A DNA stretch of 60,919 bases, from the NCBI RefSeq assembly GCF_003201565.1, contig NZ_QJJP01000022.1, positions 1 to 60,919 on the forward strand, written 5' to 3'. The notes under the pieces were generated by a model. That model was not told the origin of the DNA. It saw only the letters and a program-made list of their open reading frames with translations, and searched no databases. The position numbers were made by a program, and so were the translations under genes. Positions 9,533-17,933 of the stretch are shown here, one piece after another. Positions within the stretch are counted from its first letter, which is position 1; each line of letters opens with the position of its first letter. This DNA is from Nitrosomonas sp. Nm84 (GTDB taxonomy: Bacteria > Pseudomonadota > Gammaproteobacteria > Burkholderiales > Nitrosomonadaceae).

Positions 9533-12500
9533 GATAAATCCCTCATCTTTTCCGTTTTAAGTGAATGTCGAATTGAGATTTCCTTGACAAGCGCATAGAC
9601 TGCGGGAAATACGATCAATGTTAGTATTGTAGCGGAAACCATACCGCCCACCATCGGAGCGGAAATGCGCCGGATCACTTCGGAACCTGTGCCACTGCTA
9701 AACATAACCGGGAGCAGTCCCACAACACTCCCAGCAATGGTCATCATCACGGGTCGTATTCGATATACCGCCCCTTGCACTACCGCCTCATAAAGATCCT
9801 CGACGGTGACTTTGCTGCCAGCAGCTTCGCGTTTTGCAGTCACATCTTTGAGCGCTTGATCGAGGAACTCGAGCATGACCATTCCCGATTCAGCCGCAAT
9901 ACCAACGAGGCCGATGAAACCAATCGCTGCTGCGATGCTCATGTTGTAGTCGAGCCAATACATCAACCAGATACCTCCGACTAAGGAAAAAGGTACCGAT
10001 AGCATTACTATCAATGTCTCTGTGAGACGATTGAAATTCAGATATACAAGCAGGAATACCATCAGGAGAGTGATTGGAACTACTACTTTCAGTTTTTCGG
10101 TGGCCCGCTCCATGTATTCGAATTGCCCGCTCCAGGTAGCATAGTATCCGGGAGGAAATTGCACCTGTTCGCGCACTGCTTTCTGTCCGGCTGCAACGTA
10201 GCTACCGATGTCACGATCACGAATGTCAACAAAAATATACGCAGACAGTAGTGCATTCTCCGTACGAATGCTTGGCGGGCCTTTGACAAGGCTGATTCGT
10301 GCAAGCTGGCCAAGCGGAATCATCGTCGCTCCCATGGTTGGAACCAGTACCTGAGTAGCGATTGCCTGCGGATCGCTACGTAGCTCGCGTGGATACCGTA
10401 CGGTAACACCAAAGCGTTCCCGGCCTTCAACCGTGGTCGTCACCATCTCGCCGCCAAGCGCTGCTGAAATCACAGACAATAAATCGCCGACAGCCAATCC
10501 ATATCGGGCAAGTTCAAGACGATCCGGCTCAACATCAAGATAGTAGCCACCGGTCGTGCGTTCCGCATAGGCGCTACTGGTTCCTGGCACTGTTTTTACA
10601 GCTGCCTCAATCTGCTTGGCAAGTTTTTCAATTTCACCCAAATCCTTGCCGAACACTTTGATGCCGACGGGTGTGCGTATGCCGGTGGCAAGCATATCGT
10701 TCCTATTTTTAATCGGCATCGTCCAGGCATTACTGACTCCTGGCATTTGCAATGCTTGATCCAGCTCGGCGATCAGCTTGTCGACACTCATACCTGGACG
10801 CCATTCGCTTTCCGGTTTCAAATTAATGATGGTTTCAGTCATTTCCAGCGGCGCTGGATCAGTAGCAGTATTAGCACGTCCGGCTTTGCCCAATACCGAT
10901 GCCACCTCGGGAAAGCTTTTAATGATTTTATTCTGTGTTTGCAGGATTTCTCCAGCCTTGGTTACGGAAATACCCGGAAGTGTCACTGGCATGTAAAGCA
11001 GCGTGCCTTCATTCAATGTTGGCATAAATTCTGTTCCAAGCCTGAGCGTTGGATAGACAGTAACCCCAACTATCACGACTGCTGCCAGGACAATGACTTT
11101 TTTCCACTGTAACACCTTAGCCATTACAGGCCGATAGAGCTGGATCATGATCCGGCCCAGCGGATTGTCTTGCTCGCGCGGAATGCGGCCACGGAGCAGA
11201 AGCAGAATCAGAGCCGGTACCAAAGTGATCGAAAGCAGCGCAGCACCTGCCATGGCAAACGTTTTGGTATAGGCGAGTGGGTGAAACATGCGTCCTTCTT
11301 GTGCTTCAAGCACAAACACCGGCAGAAACGATACTGTGATAATCAACAGGCTGAAGAACAGCGGTGGACCGACTTCCTTACAGGCTGCAATGACAGCCTC
11401 TGTGCGCGATTCATCGGGAGCAAGGCGCGCAAGATGTTTGTGCGCATTTTCTACCATGACGATGGCAGCATCGGTCATTTCTGCGATCGCCAGCGCGATA
11501 CCGGCCAGGCTCATGATGTTGGAATTGATACCAAGGTGAAACATTGCAATGAAAGCGATCAGCACGCCAATCGGAAGCATAATGATCGCCACCAGCGCAC
11601 TGCGCACATGCATGAGAAAAACCACACATACCAGCGCCACGATTATGACCTGTTCGACAAATACTTCGTTTAGCGTCGCAATAGCGCGGTGAATCAACTC
11701 TGAGCGATTGTAGACAGGCTGAATCGAAACGCCTTCCGGTAAACCAGATGCGATTTCGTCGATCTTTTTTTCGAGATTATGGGTCACATTGAGAGCGTTT
11801 TCACCATGCCGCGCTACTGCGATACCCGAAACAACTTCTCCTTCCCCGTTGAGTTCGGTAATGCCACGGCGCTCATCAGGTACTAATTCCACCCGGGCAA
11901 CATGGCGCAGCAATACCGGCATACCCTCGTGCGCCTTCACAACCAGATTCTCAAGATCACTAATTCCGCGCAGATAGCCCTTACCGCGAACCATATACTC
12001 AGTTTCCGTCAGCTCGATCACACGTCCCCCGACATCGCGGTTGCTGGAGGCGATAACATCGGAGATTGTTTTGAGTGATATCCCGTAGGCTTGAAGGCGT
12101 CGTGGATCTACGGTAACTTGGTAGTTTTTTACAAATCCGCCTACACTCGCTACTTCCGACACGCCATGTGTTGCAGTCAACTGATAACGCAAAAACCAGT
12201 CCTGAATCGCGCGTAATTCGTCGAGTGCGCGGTTCTTGGCAACTAGCACGTATTGGTAAACCCAACCGACTCCCGTTGCATCCGGGCCGAGCGAGGGCCT
12301 GACATTTTCAGGCAACCGGCTTGCCGCGAAGCTCAGATATTCCAGTACTCGCGAACGTGCCCAGTAGATGTCAGTTCCATCTTCAAAGATGACGTACACA
12401 AACGATACACCGAAATTTGATACTCCTCTGACAACTTTTGATTTTGGTACACTTAACATAGCTGTGGTCAGCGGATAAGTCACCTGGTCTTCGACCACCT

Positions 12501-12675
12501 GCGGTGCCTGTCCGGGATATTCCGTGTAAATGATGACCTGTGCATCCGATAAATCTGGTATTGCGTCGATAGGCGTCTTCAATACTGCATACACGCCCCA
12601 AGCTACCACAAAGAAGGTTCCAAGTAGTACCAGGAAGACATTCCGCACCGACCATTCGATTATATTGCCAACCAT
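9529..12675 (-). CDS. cusA: CusA-type heavy-metal RND efflux permease
   Basis: A 1,048-residue HME-RND inner-membrane pump that moves Cu(I)/Ag(I) from periplasm and cytoplasm to the outer-membrane channel using the proton gradient. I choose the ATG at 12675 (MVGNIIEWSV), with GGAGGA 8 nt upstream and one base after the cusB stop; a longer in-frame reading to 12777 would overlap cusB and lacks homology. Visible motifs include PIDAIPDLSDAQVII, YPGQAPQVVEDQVTYPLTT, the helix-4 stretch AIAEMTDAAIVMVENAHK with the proton-relay acids, and LYMPVTLPGIS. Methionines of the CusA stepping-stone path are plausible but were not checked individually. It is third of the efflux genes, translationally coupled to the methyltransferase. 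Confidence 0.92.
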   Translation of the reverse strand: MVGNIIEWSVRNVFLVLLGTFFVVAWGVYAVLKTPIDAIPDLSDAQVIIYTEYPGQAPQVVEDQVTYPLTTAMLSVPKSKVVRGVSNFGVSFVYVIFEDGTDIYWARSRVLEYLSFAASRLPENVRPSLGPDATGVGWVYQYVLVAKNRALDELRAIQDWFLRYQLTATHGVSEVASVGGFVKNYQVTVDPRRLQAYGISLKTISDVIASSNRDVGGRVIELTETEYMVRGKGYLRGISDLENLVVKAHEGMPVLLRHVARVELVPDERRGITELNGEGEVVSGIAVARHGENALNVTHNLEKKIDEIASGLPEGVSIQPVYNRSELIHRAIATLNEVFVEQVIIVALVCVVFLMHVRSALVAIIMLPIGVLIAFIAMFHLGINSNIMSLAGIALAIAEMTDAAIVMVENAHKHLARLAPDESRTEAVIAACKEVGPPLFFSLLIITVSFLPVFVLEAQEGRMFHPLAYTKTFAMAGAALLSITLVPALILLLLRGRIPREQDNPLGRIMIQLYRPVMAKVLQWKKVIVLAAVVIVGVTVYPTLRLGTEFMPTLNEGTLLYMPVTLPGISVTKAGEILQTQNKIIKSFPEVASVLGKAGRANTATDPAPLEMTETIINLKPESEWRPGMSVDKLIAELDQALQMPGVSNAWTMPIKNRNDMLATGIRTPVGIKVFGKDLGEIEKLAKQIEAAVKTVPGTSSAYAERTTGGYYLDVEPDRLELARYGLAVGDLLSVISAALGGEMVTTTVEGRERFGVTVRYPRELRSDPQAIATQVLVPTMGATMIPLGQLARISLVKGPPSIRTENALLSAYIFVDIRDRDIGSYVAAGQKAVREQVQFPPGYYATWSGQFEYMERATEKLKVVVPITLLMVFLLVYLNFNRLTETLIVMLSVPFSLVGGIWLMYWLDYNMSIAAAIGFIGLVGIAAESGMVMLEFLDQALKDVTAKREAAGSKVTVEDLYEAVVQGAVYRIRPVMMTIAGSVVGLLPVMFSSGTGSEVIRRISAPMVGGMVSATILTLIVFPAVYALVKEISIRHSLKTEKMRDLS

Positions 12676-12676
12676 C

Positions 12677-14269
12677 TTAGTGTCCTCCGTGAGTGGTGGT
12701 GCCAAGGCTGAGATCTGCTGGCTGAATGTGCACGATGATATATTCACCGGCTGATTCCTCGGCGATTTCGAATGCAACCTTTTGCCCGGGCTTTAATGAA
12801 CGAAGTAGCGCTGGATCAGAAACGCGAAAATCCATTATCATTGCAGGCCATTGAAGACTAGCAATTGGGCCATGCGCAAGTGTGACAGTTGCATGCGCAA
12901 AATCCATGGCATTGATGGTTCCTTCGCCACGATGAGTTTTTGACGGCGATGCCTTAACAAACGAGCCAGTCTCAGTTTCTTTTTTCTCGTCCGGTAGCTG
13001 GTGGCCTCCATGACCAAAACCACTCAGAACCGCCTTGAGATTACTTTCTGCATCAATCAGGAAATTAGCTTTAACCACAACGGTTTCTCCAGCATTAATT
13101 CCCCCCAGCACCTCAGCATAACCGTCGGCATGCATGCCCAGCTTTACTGTACGCGGTTCAAATCGGCCTGCGCCGAGATCCACCAATACCACCCGGCGGG
13201 TGCCAGTATCCAGTACGGCTGAATTGGGTATTGCCAGTACTTTGTCTTTACTGTGGGATGAAGCAAATTCCACACGTGCGTACATGGCAGGCTTCAACAG
13301 GCCATCGGGATTGGGAAGTACAACACGTACGATGGCAGTACGCGTCTCCGGAGTTACCGTGGGATAGATGAAAGCGATTTCACCGTTGAATACTTTGTTT
13401 GGATAAGCTTCCACTCTGATTGTGGCCACCTGACCTTGATGCACCATTCCAAGATCCTGTTCAAATACGTCAGCTAGCATCCACACGCTGGATAAATCCG
13501 CAATCTGATAAAGCACCTCTCCAGGCATAAAGCGCTGCCCCATGACAGCCTTCTTTTCCAGTACCACACCGTCAGCTTTAGAGCGTAGTGTCATATACTG
13601 CCGCACCTCGCCGGTTTGCTGCAGGCGTTGTAACTCGGTTTCCGCAATATCCCAATTGCGCAGTTTCTGCAATGCGCTGGCAACCAATCGCTGCATAGAG
13701 GCCCGCACATCGGAATCGCTATCAGCGGTGGATTGCAACCCCCTTAGCGCGATCAAGTATTCTTGTTGTGCTGTAATCAAATCAGGACTGTATACATCCA
13801 TTAACGCATCGCCTTTTTTCACTGCCTGACCCGTAGTGTTTACATAGAGCCGCTGAATCCAACCCTCAAATTTGGTCACTAATGTGTATAATTTTCTTTC
13901 ATCTGCCTGTATCGTTGCTACGGCCCTGATAGTGCGAGTCAGTTCACGTAATGTTGCGGTTTCAGTAAGCACCCCTAGCATTTGAATCTTTTCGGTACTT
14001 ATTTTTATGATAGTTTGATCCGAAGGAGATTCTTCTCCCTCATAAACCGGCAAATAATCCATTCCCATTGGATCTTTTTTGGGTACCGGGGAAGTATCTG
14101 GCAAACCCATTGGATTGCGATAATATAAAATCTTTTTCTCAGTACTGGCTGTTTCAAATATCGCAGTACCAGAAGATGATTGTGATTGCGTAGTACCCCA
14201 CCAATAACTTGCAAACAAAGCAGTTGTAATCGCAACTCCAACCATAATTAGTTTAACGACGGATTTCAT
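12677..14269 (-). CDS. cusB: CusB-type periplasmic adaptor fused to a C-terminal CusF domain
   Basis: A 530-residue membrane fusion protein. The start at 14269 is set by GGAGA about 6 nt upstream; ATG at 14281 is the alternative. One N-terminal membrane anchor is followed by a heavy-metal-binding motif (YYRNPMG...KKDPMGMDYLPVY, about residues 45-75), the barrel-sandwich and hairpin adaptor core (TKFEGWIQRLYV onward), and a beta-barrel domain. A linker then leads to a CusF-like domain of about 70 residues (INAMDFAHATVTLAHGPI, then LQWPAMIMDFRV) with the Trp and Met copper ligands. The adaptor bridges CusA and CusC and collects Cu(I)/Ag(I). The fused chaperone domain should hand metal over in cis. 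It ends one base before cusA. Confidence 0.92.
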   Translation of the reverse strand: MKSVVKLIMVGVAITTALFASYWWGTTQSQSSSGTAIFETASTEKKILYYRNPMGLPDTSPVPKKDPMGMDYLPVYEGEESPSDQTIIKISTEKIQMLGVLTETATLRELTRTIRAVATIQADERKLYTLVTKFEGWIQRLYVNTTGQAVKKGDALMDVYSPDLITAQQEYLIALRGLQSTADSDSDVRASMQRLVASALQKLRNWDIAETELQRLQQTGEVRQYMTLRSKADGVVLEKKAVMGQRFMPGEVLYQIADLSSVWMLADVFEQDLGMVHQGQVATIRVEAYPNKVFNGEIAFIYPTVTPETRTAIVRVVLPNPDGLLKPAMYARVEFASSHSKDKVLAIPNSAVLDTGTRRVVLVDLGAGRFEPRTVKLGMHADGYAEVLGGINAGETVVVKANFLIDAESNLKAVLSGFGHGGHQLPDEKKETETGSFVKASPSKTHRGEGTINAMDFAHATVTLAHGPIASLQWPAMIMDFRVSDPALLRSLKPGQKVAFEIAEESAGEYIIVHIQPADLSLGTTTHGGH

Positions 14270-14293
14270 AGGAATCTCCATAATCGGTAACAG

Positions 14294-15640
14294 TTAGTGC
14301 TGCTTCTTGCCAGCCAGTAAATCAATCTCCGCCACGGCTTTGTTGTAATTCGCCATCGCGGTGATGAGACTGGTCTCGAAATCAAATACTGTCATTTGAT
14401 TATCCAACAAGGTCAGAAAATCAACCCGGTTTACCTGGTAAGCAGCCAATGCGGATTCAACCGTCAATTTCGCTTGTGGAAGAATGGCAGTCTGATAGAG
14501 CTTGACCGATTTCAGGCTTTGCTCAGCGATGGCAATTTGCTGACGCAATCTTGCCGTAACTTCATTACTTTGTGCTTGATACAGACTGACTGTTTGATCA
14601 CGCATTGCCTGTGACTCCATGATGCGAGGCTCAATTTTATTGCCGCGCCATACGGGCAGATTAACCGCCACAGTCATACTGACCATGTCATCGCGTCTCG
14701 TACCGTCCATCATGTTATCTCGCTGGCCATAAGAAAGTCGCACATCGAAATCCGGATAATAGGCCCTGCGCGCTAAATCAATGGATTTCTCATTACGTGC
14801 AATCAGGCTTTGCAATGCTAGCAATTGTGGGCGTTGCGCTATCGCTTCTTGTTGAAATGTTTCCAGATTAAGGGGCACTTCTTGAATTTGTAGTGGCACC
14901 GGAATCGGAATTTCACCTTTCGTGTTGCGCCCTAAGGTGCGAATCAGTTCCGCTTCCAACACAGGCTGTTCGCGTGCCAATATTAATAATCTGTCCAGCA
15001 TTCTTGATACTTGTGTTTGTGCTTTCAGCACGTCCGCCTGACTGCCTTGTCCAACTTGGTAGCGTTCCTCAGCAATGCGTAGAAAACGTTCGAGTGTTTG
15101 TTTATTTTTTTCAACCAATTTGATCGTTTCCAGCGTAAGCCCGAGATCAAAGTAAGCTATTTTAAGATCGTGCACAACGCGATTAACCGTTTCATGATAG
15201 CCCTGCTCAATGGCGTCGGCATCCTTGGCGGCAACATCCTTGCGTAAGCCGCGCTTTCCCGGAAAAGGCAAACGCTGGGATAGACCGATCATTTTCATGG
15301 TCATATCCTCGCGGTTGAACGGTGAAGATGCCAGCGGCGCATTGATCACACCAGCCTCAAGCATGGGATCATCCAAAGCTTCCGCTGGCGATATTCTCTG
15401 CTGAGCGGCTTCACGTTCTTGATACGCAGCCTGAATCTCCGGATTATTTTCCAGTGCTTCTGCAATCAAACTCGGGAGCAGCGTCACGTTGTGGGAGTGG
15501 GATGCTGCTAAGGTTTTCTGCGGAATAGACTGTGCAAAAATTGCTGTGCCAGCCTTGTTTAAACTATCTTCCTTCCCCTGAACATTTGCCGGAAGTGCGG
15601 TAACAGCAAGCACTAACGCAACAATTCTGCCGGGAATCAC
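14294..15640 (-). CDS. cusC: CusC-type outer-membrane efflux channel (TolC superfamily)
   Basis: A 448-residue outer-membrane factor with a signal sequence (MIPGRIVALVLAVTALPANVQG) and two tandem outer-membrane-efflux repeats rich in amphipathic coiled coil (LIAEALENNPEIQAAYQE at about 56-73 and ALAAYQVNRVDFLTLLDNQ near the end). The start is GTG at 15640, with AGGAG about 6 nt upstream; it overlaps the cusF stop by four bases (GTGA). It forms the trimeric exit duct of the Cus tripartite pump. The order cusF-cusC-cusB-cusA differs from the E. coli cusCFBA order. Confidence 0.88.
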   Translation of the reverse strand: MIPGRIVALVLAVTALPANVQGKEDSLNKAGTAIFAQSIPQKTLAASHSHNVTLLPSLIAEALENNPEIQAAYQEREAAQQRISPAEALDDPMLEAGVINAPLASSPFNREDMTMKMIGLSQRLPFPGKRGLRKDVAAKDADAIEQGYHETVNRVVHDLKIAYFDLGLTLETIKLVEKNKQTLERFLRIAEERYQVGQGSQADVLKAQTQVSRMLDRLLILAREQPVLEAELIRTLGRNTKGEIPIPVPLQIQEVPLNLETFQQEAIAQRPQLLALQSLIARNEKSIDLARRAYYPDFDVRLSYGQRDNMMDGTRRDDMVSMTVAVNLPVWRGNKIEPRIMESQAMRDQTVSLYQAQSNEVTARLRQQIAIAEQSLKSVKLYQTAILPQAKLTVESALAAYQVNRVDFLTLLDNQMTVFDFETSLITAMANYNKAVAEIDLLAGKKQH

Positions 15641-16059
15641 TGCGAACTCCTAATGGAACTTTGCTTACTCAATTTTACGATGACGTGATCAGAAGTTTCT
15701 TTTTGAAGTAAGAATTCAACGATATCACCTTCTTTAATTTTGTTAATCAATGAACGTTCTTTCAGGCGAAAGGACATAGCCATTCTTGGCCAATTTAGTG
15801 CAGCGATCGGGTCGTGATTTATTTTTATTGTGGCGTTGGATTGATCGACCTGCAGCACCACACCCCTTGCAGAAATGAGATTGGAAGAAACAGGTGATTC
15901 TTTATTGGATATTTGTTCCGAGCTGTTGTGTGTGTGATCAGTAGCGTCGGATGCTAAATTAATTGGACTTGATTGCGTGATCCGATCTGCAAGTGACAGA
16001 GCAGACATACAGGCAAGGATTAACGACAGTAGTAATTTAAAAGAAAATGAAAGAAACAT
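15637..16059 (-). CDS. cusF: CusF-like periplasmic copper chaperone
   Basis: A 140-residue exported protein with signal LLLSLILACMSALSLA. The C-terminal domain of about 75 residues has the CusF OB-fold pattern GVVLQVDQSNATIKINHDPIA followed by LNWPRMAMSFRLKE. The His, Trp and two Met positions match the E. coli CusF Cu(I)/Ag(I) site (H36, W44, M47, M49). It is preceded by a strong Shine-Dalgarno (AGGAGG) and is the first gene of the cus operon; its stop overlaps cusC. A second CusF domain is fused to CusB in the same operon, so the pump has both a diffusible and a tethered chaperone. Confidence 0.87.
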   Translation of the reverse strand: MFLSFSFKLLLSLILACMSALSLADRITQSSPINLASDATDHTHNSSEQISNKESPVSSNLISARGVVLQVDQSNATIKINHDPIAALNWPRMAMSFRLKERSLINKIKEGDIVEFLLQKETSDHVIVKLSKQSSIRSSQ

Positions 16060-16091
16060 ACTAACCTCCTAGCTTGTTGTATCACCAAAAT

Positions 16092-16107
16092 TATCAATAT
16101 AGTGATA
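16092..16107 (-). promoter_or_regulatory. Candidate operator upstream of cusF
   Basis: A short inverted repeat TATCA-6 nt-TGATA lies 33 nt upstream of the cusF ATG, in a 155-nt AT-rich spacer. A TTGACT hexamer adjoins it on the minus strand but has no properly spaced -10, so an activator-dependent promoter is possible. No CusR/CueR gene is present in the window to match it with. Confidence 0.3.
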
Positions 16108-16214
16108 GTCAACTAATGGTAATAGCTTTCGACATGGAAAAGTCTTGCGTAGCAATTACTTTGACGCAGGATTAATCCGAATTGAGATTTCTTGCCAGAA
16201 TTACAGGCGGATTT

Positions 16215-16598
16215 TTAAAGGGAGTTAGCTAGCGGAGGATGTTGCGGCTGTTCGGGTACAAATGAAATAAAACTTGGACTCAATGAAGCAATAGCGGAAG
16301 TGCCGTTAGTTTGCATAACAGCAGTGTAGCCAGACAGGATCGGCGTATTACTGTATGCGTTACAAGAAGAAGTATCATCGCACGGCAGACTTGCTAACAA
16401 ATGATCGGTTGTATTATCTGCTGTTTGCTTATGACAAGCATCATGATGATGGTTGTCGATCATTGCCGTTGATTTGCCATAATCACTATTGAAACTTTTT
16501 TCCTGTACACAAACTGATAAAACAGCCGCTACTACGGCTTGCAATGGCAGCCATAGCATGAAAAAAACCAATAGCCATCTACATATAGATAATTTCAT
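16215..16598 (-). CDS. Small secreted His/Cys-containing protein upstream of the cus operon
   Basis: A 127-residue protein with an N-terminal signal (RWLLVFFMLWLPLQAVVA). The mature part has DNHHHDACHK at about residues 48-57, further cysteines (CDDTSSCNAY) and a Pro/His tail (FVPEQPQHPPL). Similar short proteins with a PEQPxxPPL tail precede copper-efflux operons in other betaproteobacteria, as far as I recall, but no function is assigned. The HHH, His and Cys content suggests periplasmic metal binding. It is co-directional with cusF but separated by 155 nt. A weak AGAAAG leader precedes the ATG. Confidence 0.55.
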   Translation of the reverse strand: MKLSICRWLLVFFMLWLPLQAVVAAVLSVCVQEKSFNSDYGKSTAMIDNHHHDACHKQTADNTTDHLLASLPCDDTSSCNAYSNTPILSGYTAVMQTNGTSAIASLSPSFISFVPEQPQHPPLANSL

Positions 16599-16664
16599 CT
16601 TTCTATTATAAGCAGCTTCTAAGATTTTTGCTCAAAAAATAGATTCTATTTCATAGAGCAAATG

Positions 16665-17021
16665 TTATTTAATCTCCACAGTCATTTTGCGATGGGAATC
16701 GGCCATATCCAGATTTGCTTTTGCAGCTTGCTCATAAGCACGGATTAAGCCCTGGCACATTGATTCCATATCTAGACCTTGTCTCCCGTAGTATTGGCTT
16801 TCTGCTTGATATTGTTTTAACATTTTTTGATGCTCATCCACTTTTGCTTGCATTTCTTTTGCAGTATCTTCATAGTGTTTAGCAAGTGCATTATGGTCAG
16901 TAGGAGTTTTTGCATTCTGAATAGCCCGAGTCATATCCATTGGGTGTGGATTCATTTGTGCACAGGAAGCTAATAAACTTAATAAACCAACAGCAATTAA
17001 GATTAAGATTTTGTTTTTCAC
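16665..17021 (-). CDS. Small lipoprotein of the island's three-copy family, copy C
   Basis: A 118-residue paralogue of 2051-2407 and 4822-5175. It starts with GTG at 17021, with GGAG about 8 nt upstream. The signal ends in lipobox LASC (Cys20), followed by NPHPMDMTRAIQ. The core is NALAKHYEDTAKEMQAKVDE, then a QYYGRQGLDMESMCQGLI segment and the C-terminal helix ADSHRKMTVEIK. It is nearer copy A in the second half (DLDMESMC..LI.xYEQA) and shares the NPHPMxMT start with copy B, so the copies are not a simple recent triplication. Position upstream of the cus operon again ties the family to copper genes. Confidence 0.7.
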   Translation of the reverse strand: MKNKILILIAVGLLSLLASCAQMNPHPMDMTRAIQNAKTPTDHNALAKHYEDTAKEMQAKVDEHQKMLKQYQAESQYYGRQGLDMESMCQGLIRAYEQAAKANLDMADSHRKMTVEIK

Positions 17022-17446
17022 AATATTTCTCCATAATAAAAATTAATATAGCCCAATAAAACCATAATACTACTATAGTTATAGATCTTTGCACGACAAA
17101 AAATAAGACAAAGTTGATGAATGATCTAATTTAGGTGGATTCAAGGATGAAGTGGAATTTTATTATGAGCTTTTCAGATTTTGATGTCGCCCGCCGCACG
17201 CGTAAAGATCTCATATCGTAATACCTAATTTATAACCTCGAGCTTTAGTTATTTTCTCTGCTTTCCATACTCCCATTATTTTCGTTCTGAAGGATTCTCT
17301 GTATATTCATAACGATCAATTCTTTTATCAGTTCGCAGGATCGCCTTTAATTAAGGCATAAGTGTTTTTAACATTACCTGTGCCTAACATAAGCTTGTTA
17401 TTCGCAGCCTTTTCCACGGAATTTGTGGATAACGCATAGAACTGAA
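17022..17446. other. Non-coding junction between metal island and trb module
   Basis: This 425-nt AT-rich stretch has no convincing gene. It contains a 24-codon ORF (17147-17221), an imperfect palindrome GCCTTTAATTAAGGC (17344-17358) and a small inverted repeat TCCAC/GTGGA near 17415-17432. It lies downstream of the last trb gene and upstream of lipoprotein copy C, so it marks a module boundary. I see no IS end or direct repeat that would explain the join. Confidence 0.5.
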
Positions 17447-17905
17447 TTAATCCAGATAAGCGTCAGGTATTTTATTGATTTCCTTGATAAAGCGATTTTC
17501 TAGCCAGTCAGCCCATTTAGCAGCTTTGGCAATCAGATCAGCTCGATACCTTGCATTATGTTTTGGAGTACGCGAATGATAATTAGCCGCTCTTGTCCAG
17601 ATGTCGCCTTTATCATTTTTGATATGTAGCCGCACACGCCATGCGGCCAGATCAAAGGCATAACAACCCGGATTTGCTACATGATCAGGCGTGATGCCAT
17701 ATTTGGATAAATCCTGAAGATAAGCCGTATTAAATTGCATCGAGCCAACATCATGCGTGCCGTTACTGTTACGCACCCATTGCCCCGGTTTACCACTTTC
17801 TTTTTCGGCTATCGCCAGTAAGATATTGGCGGGTATTTCATACTTGATGGCAGCAGTGATGGAACACACTACCCTTTCTTGCACATCCGGCGGCAAATCC
17901 ATCAT
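17447..17905 (-). CDS. trbN: TrbN-like lytic transglycosylase of the mating apparatus
   Basis: A 152-residue SLT-type murein transglycosylase. The catalytic Glu is in LLAIAEKESGKPG (about residues 31-37), followed by NGTHDVGSMQFN, the usual GxMQ(F/L)N active-site loop, and AANYHSRTP. Such proteins (TrbN of RP4, VirB1 of Ti) locally open peptidoglycan for the type IV channel. No clear signal peptide is visible at the chosen ATG (17905); the alternative ATG one codon on does not change this, and export may depend on another route. It is the last gene of the trb operon, 28 nt after trbL; a trbM homologue is absent between them. Confidence 0.82.
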   Translation of the reverse strand: MMDLPPDVQERVVCSITAAIKYEIPANILLAIAEKESGKPGQWVRNSNGTHDVGSMQFNTAYLQDLSKYGITPDHVANPGCYAFDLAAWRVRLHIKNDKGDIWTRAANYHSRTPKHNARYRADLIAKAAKWADWLENRFIKEINKIPDAYLD

Positions 17906-17933
17906 CGAGCGAATCGCTTAAATACCTTATCCA

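Noticed and set aside
17147..17221. 24-codon ORF (MKWNFIMSFSDFDVARRTRK) as a transposase N-terminal remnant
   Set aside because: Similarity to IS5-type N-termini is only impressionistic and no inverted repeat or further transposase sequence is nearby.
17344..17358. GCCTTTAATTAAGGC palindrome as terminator of the trb operon
   Set aside because: The T-rich tract lies on the wrong side for the minus-strand operon, and the stem is short.
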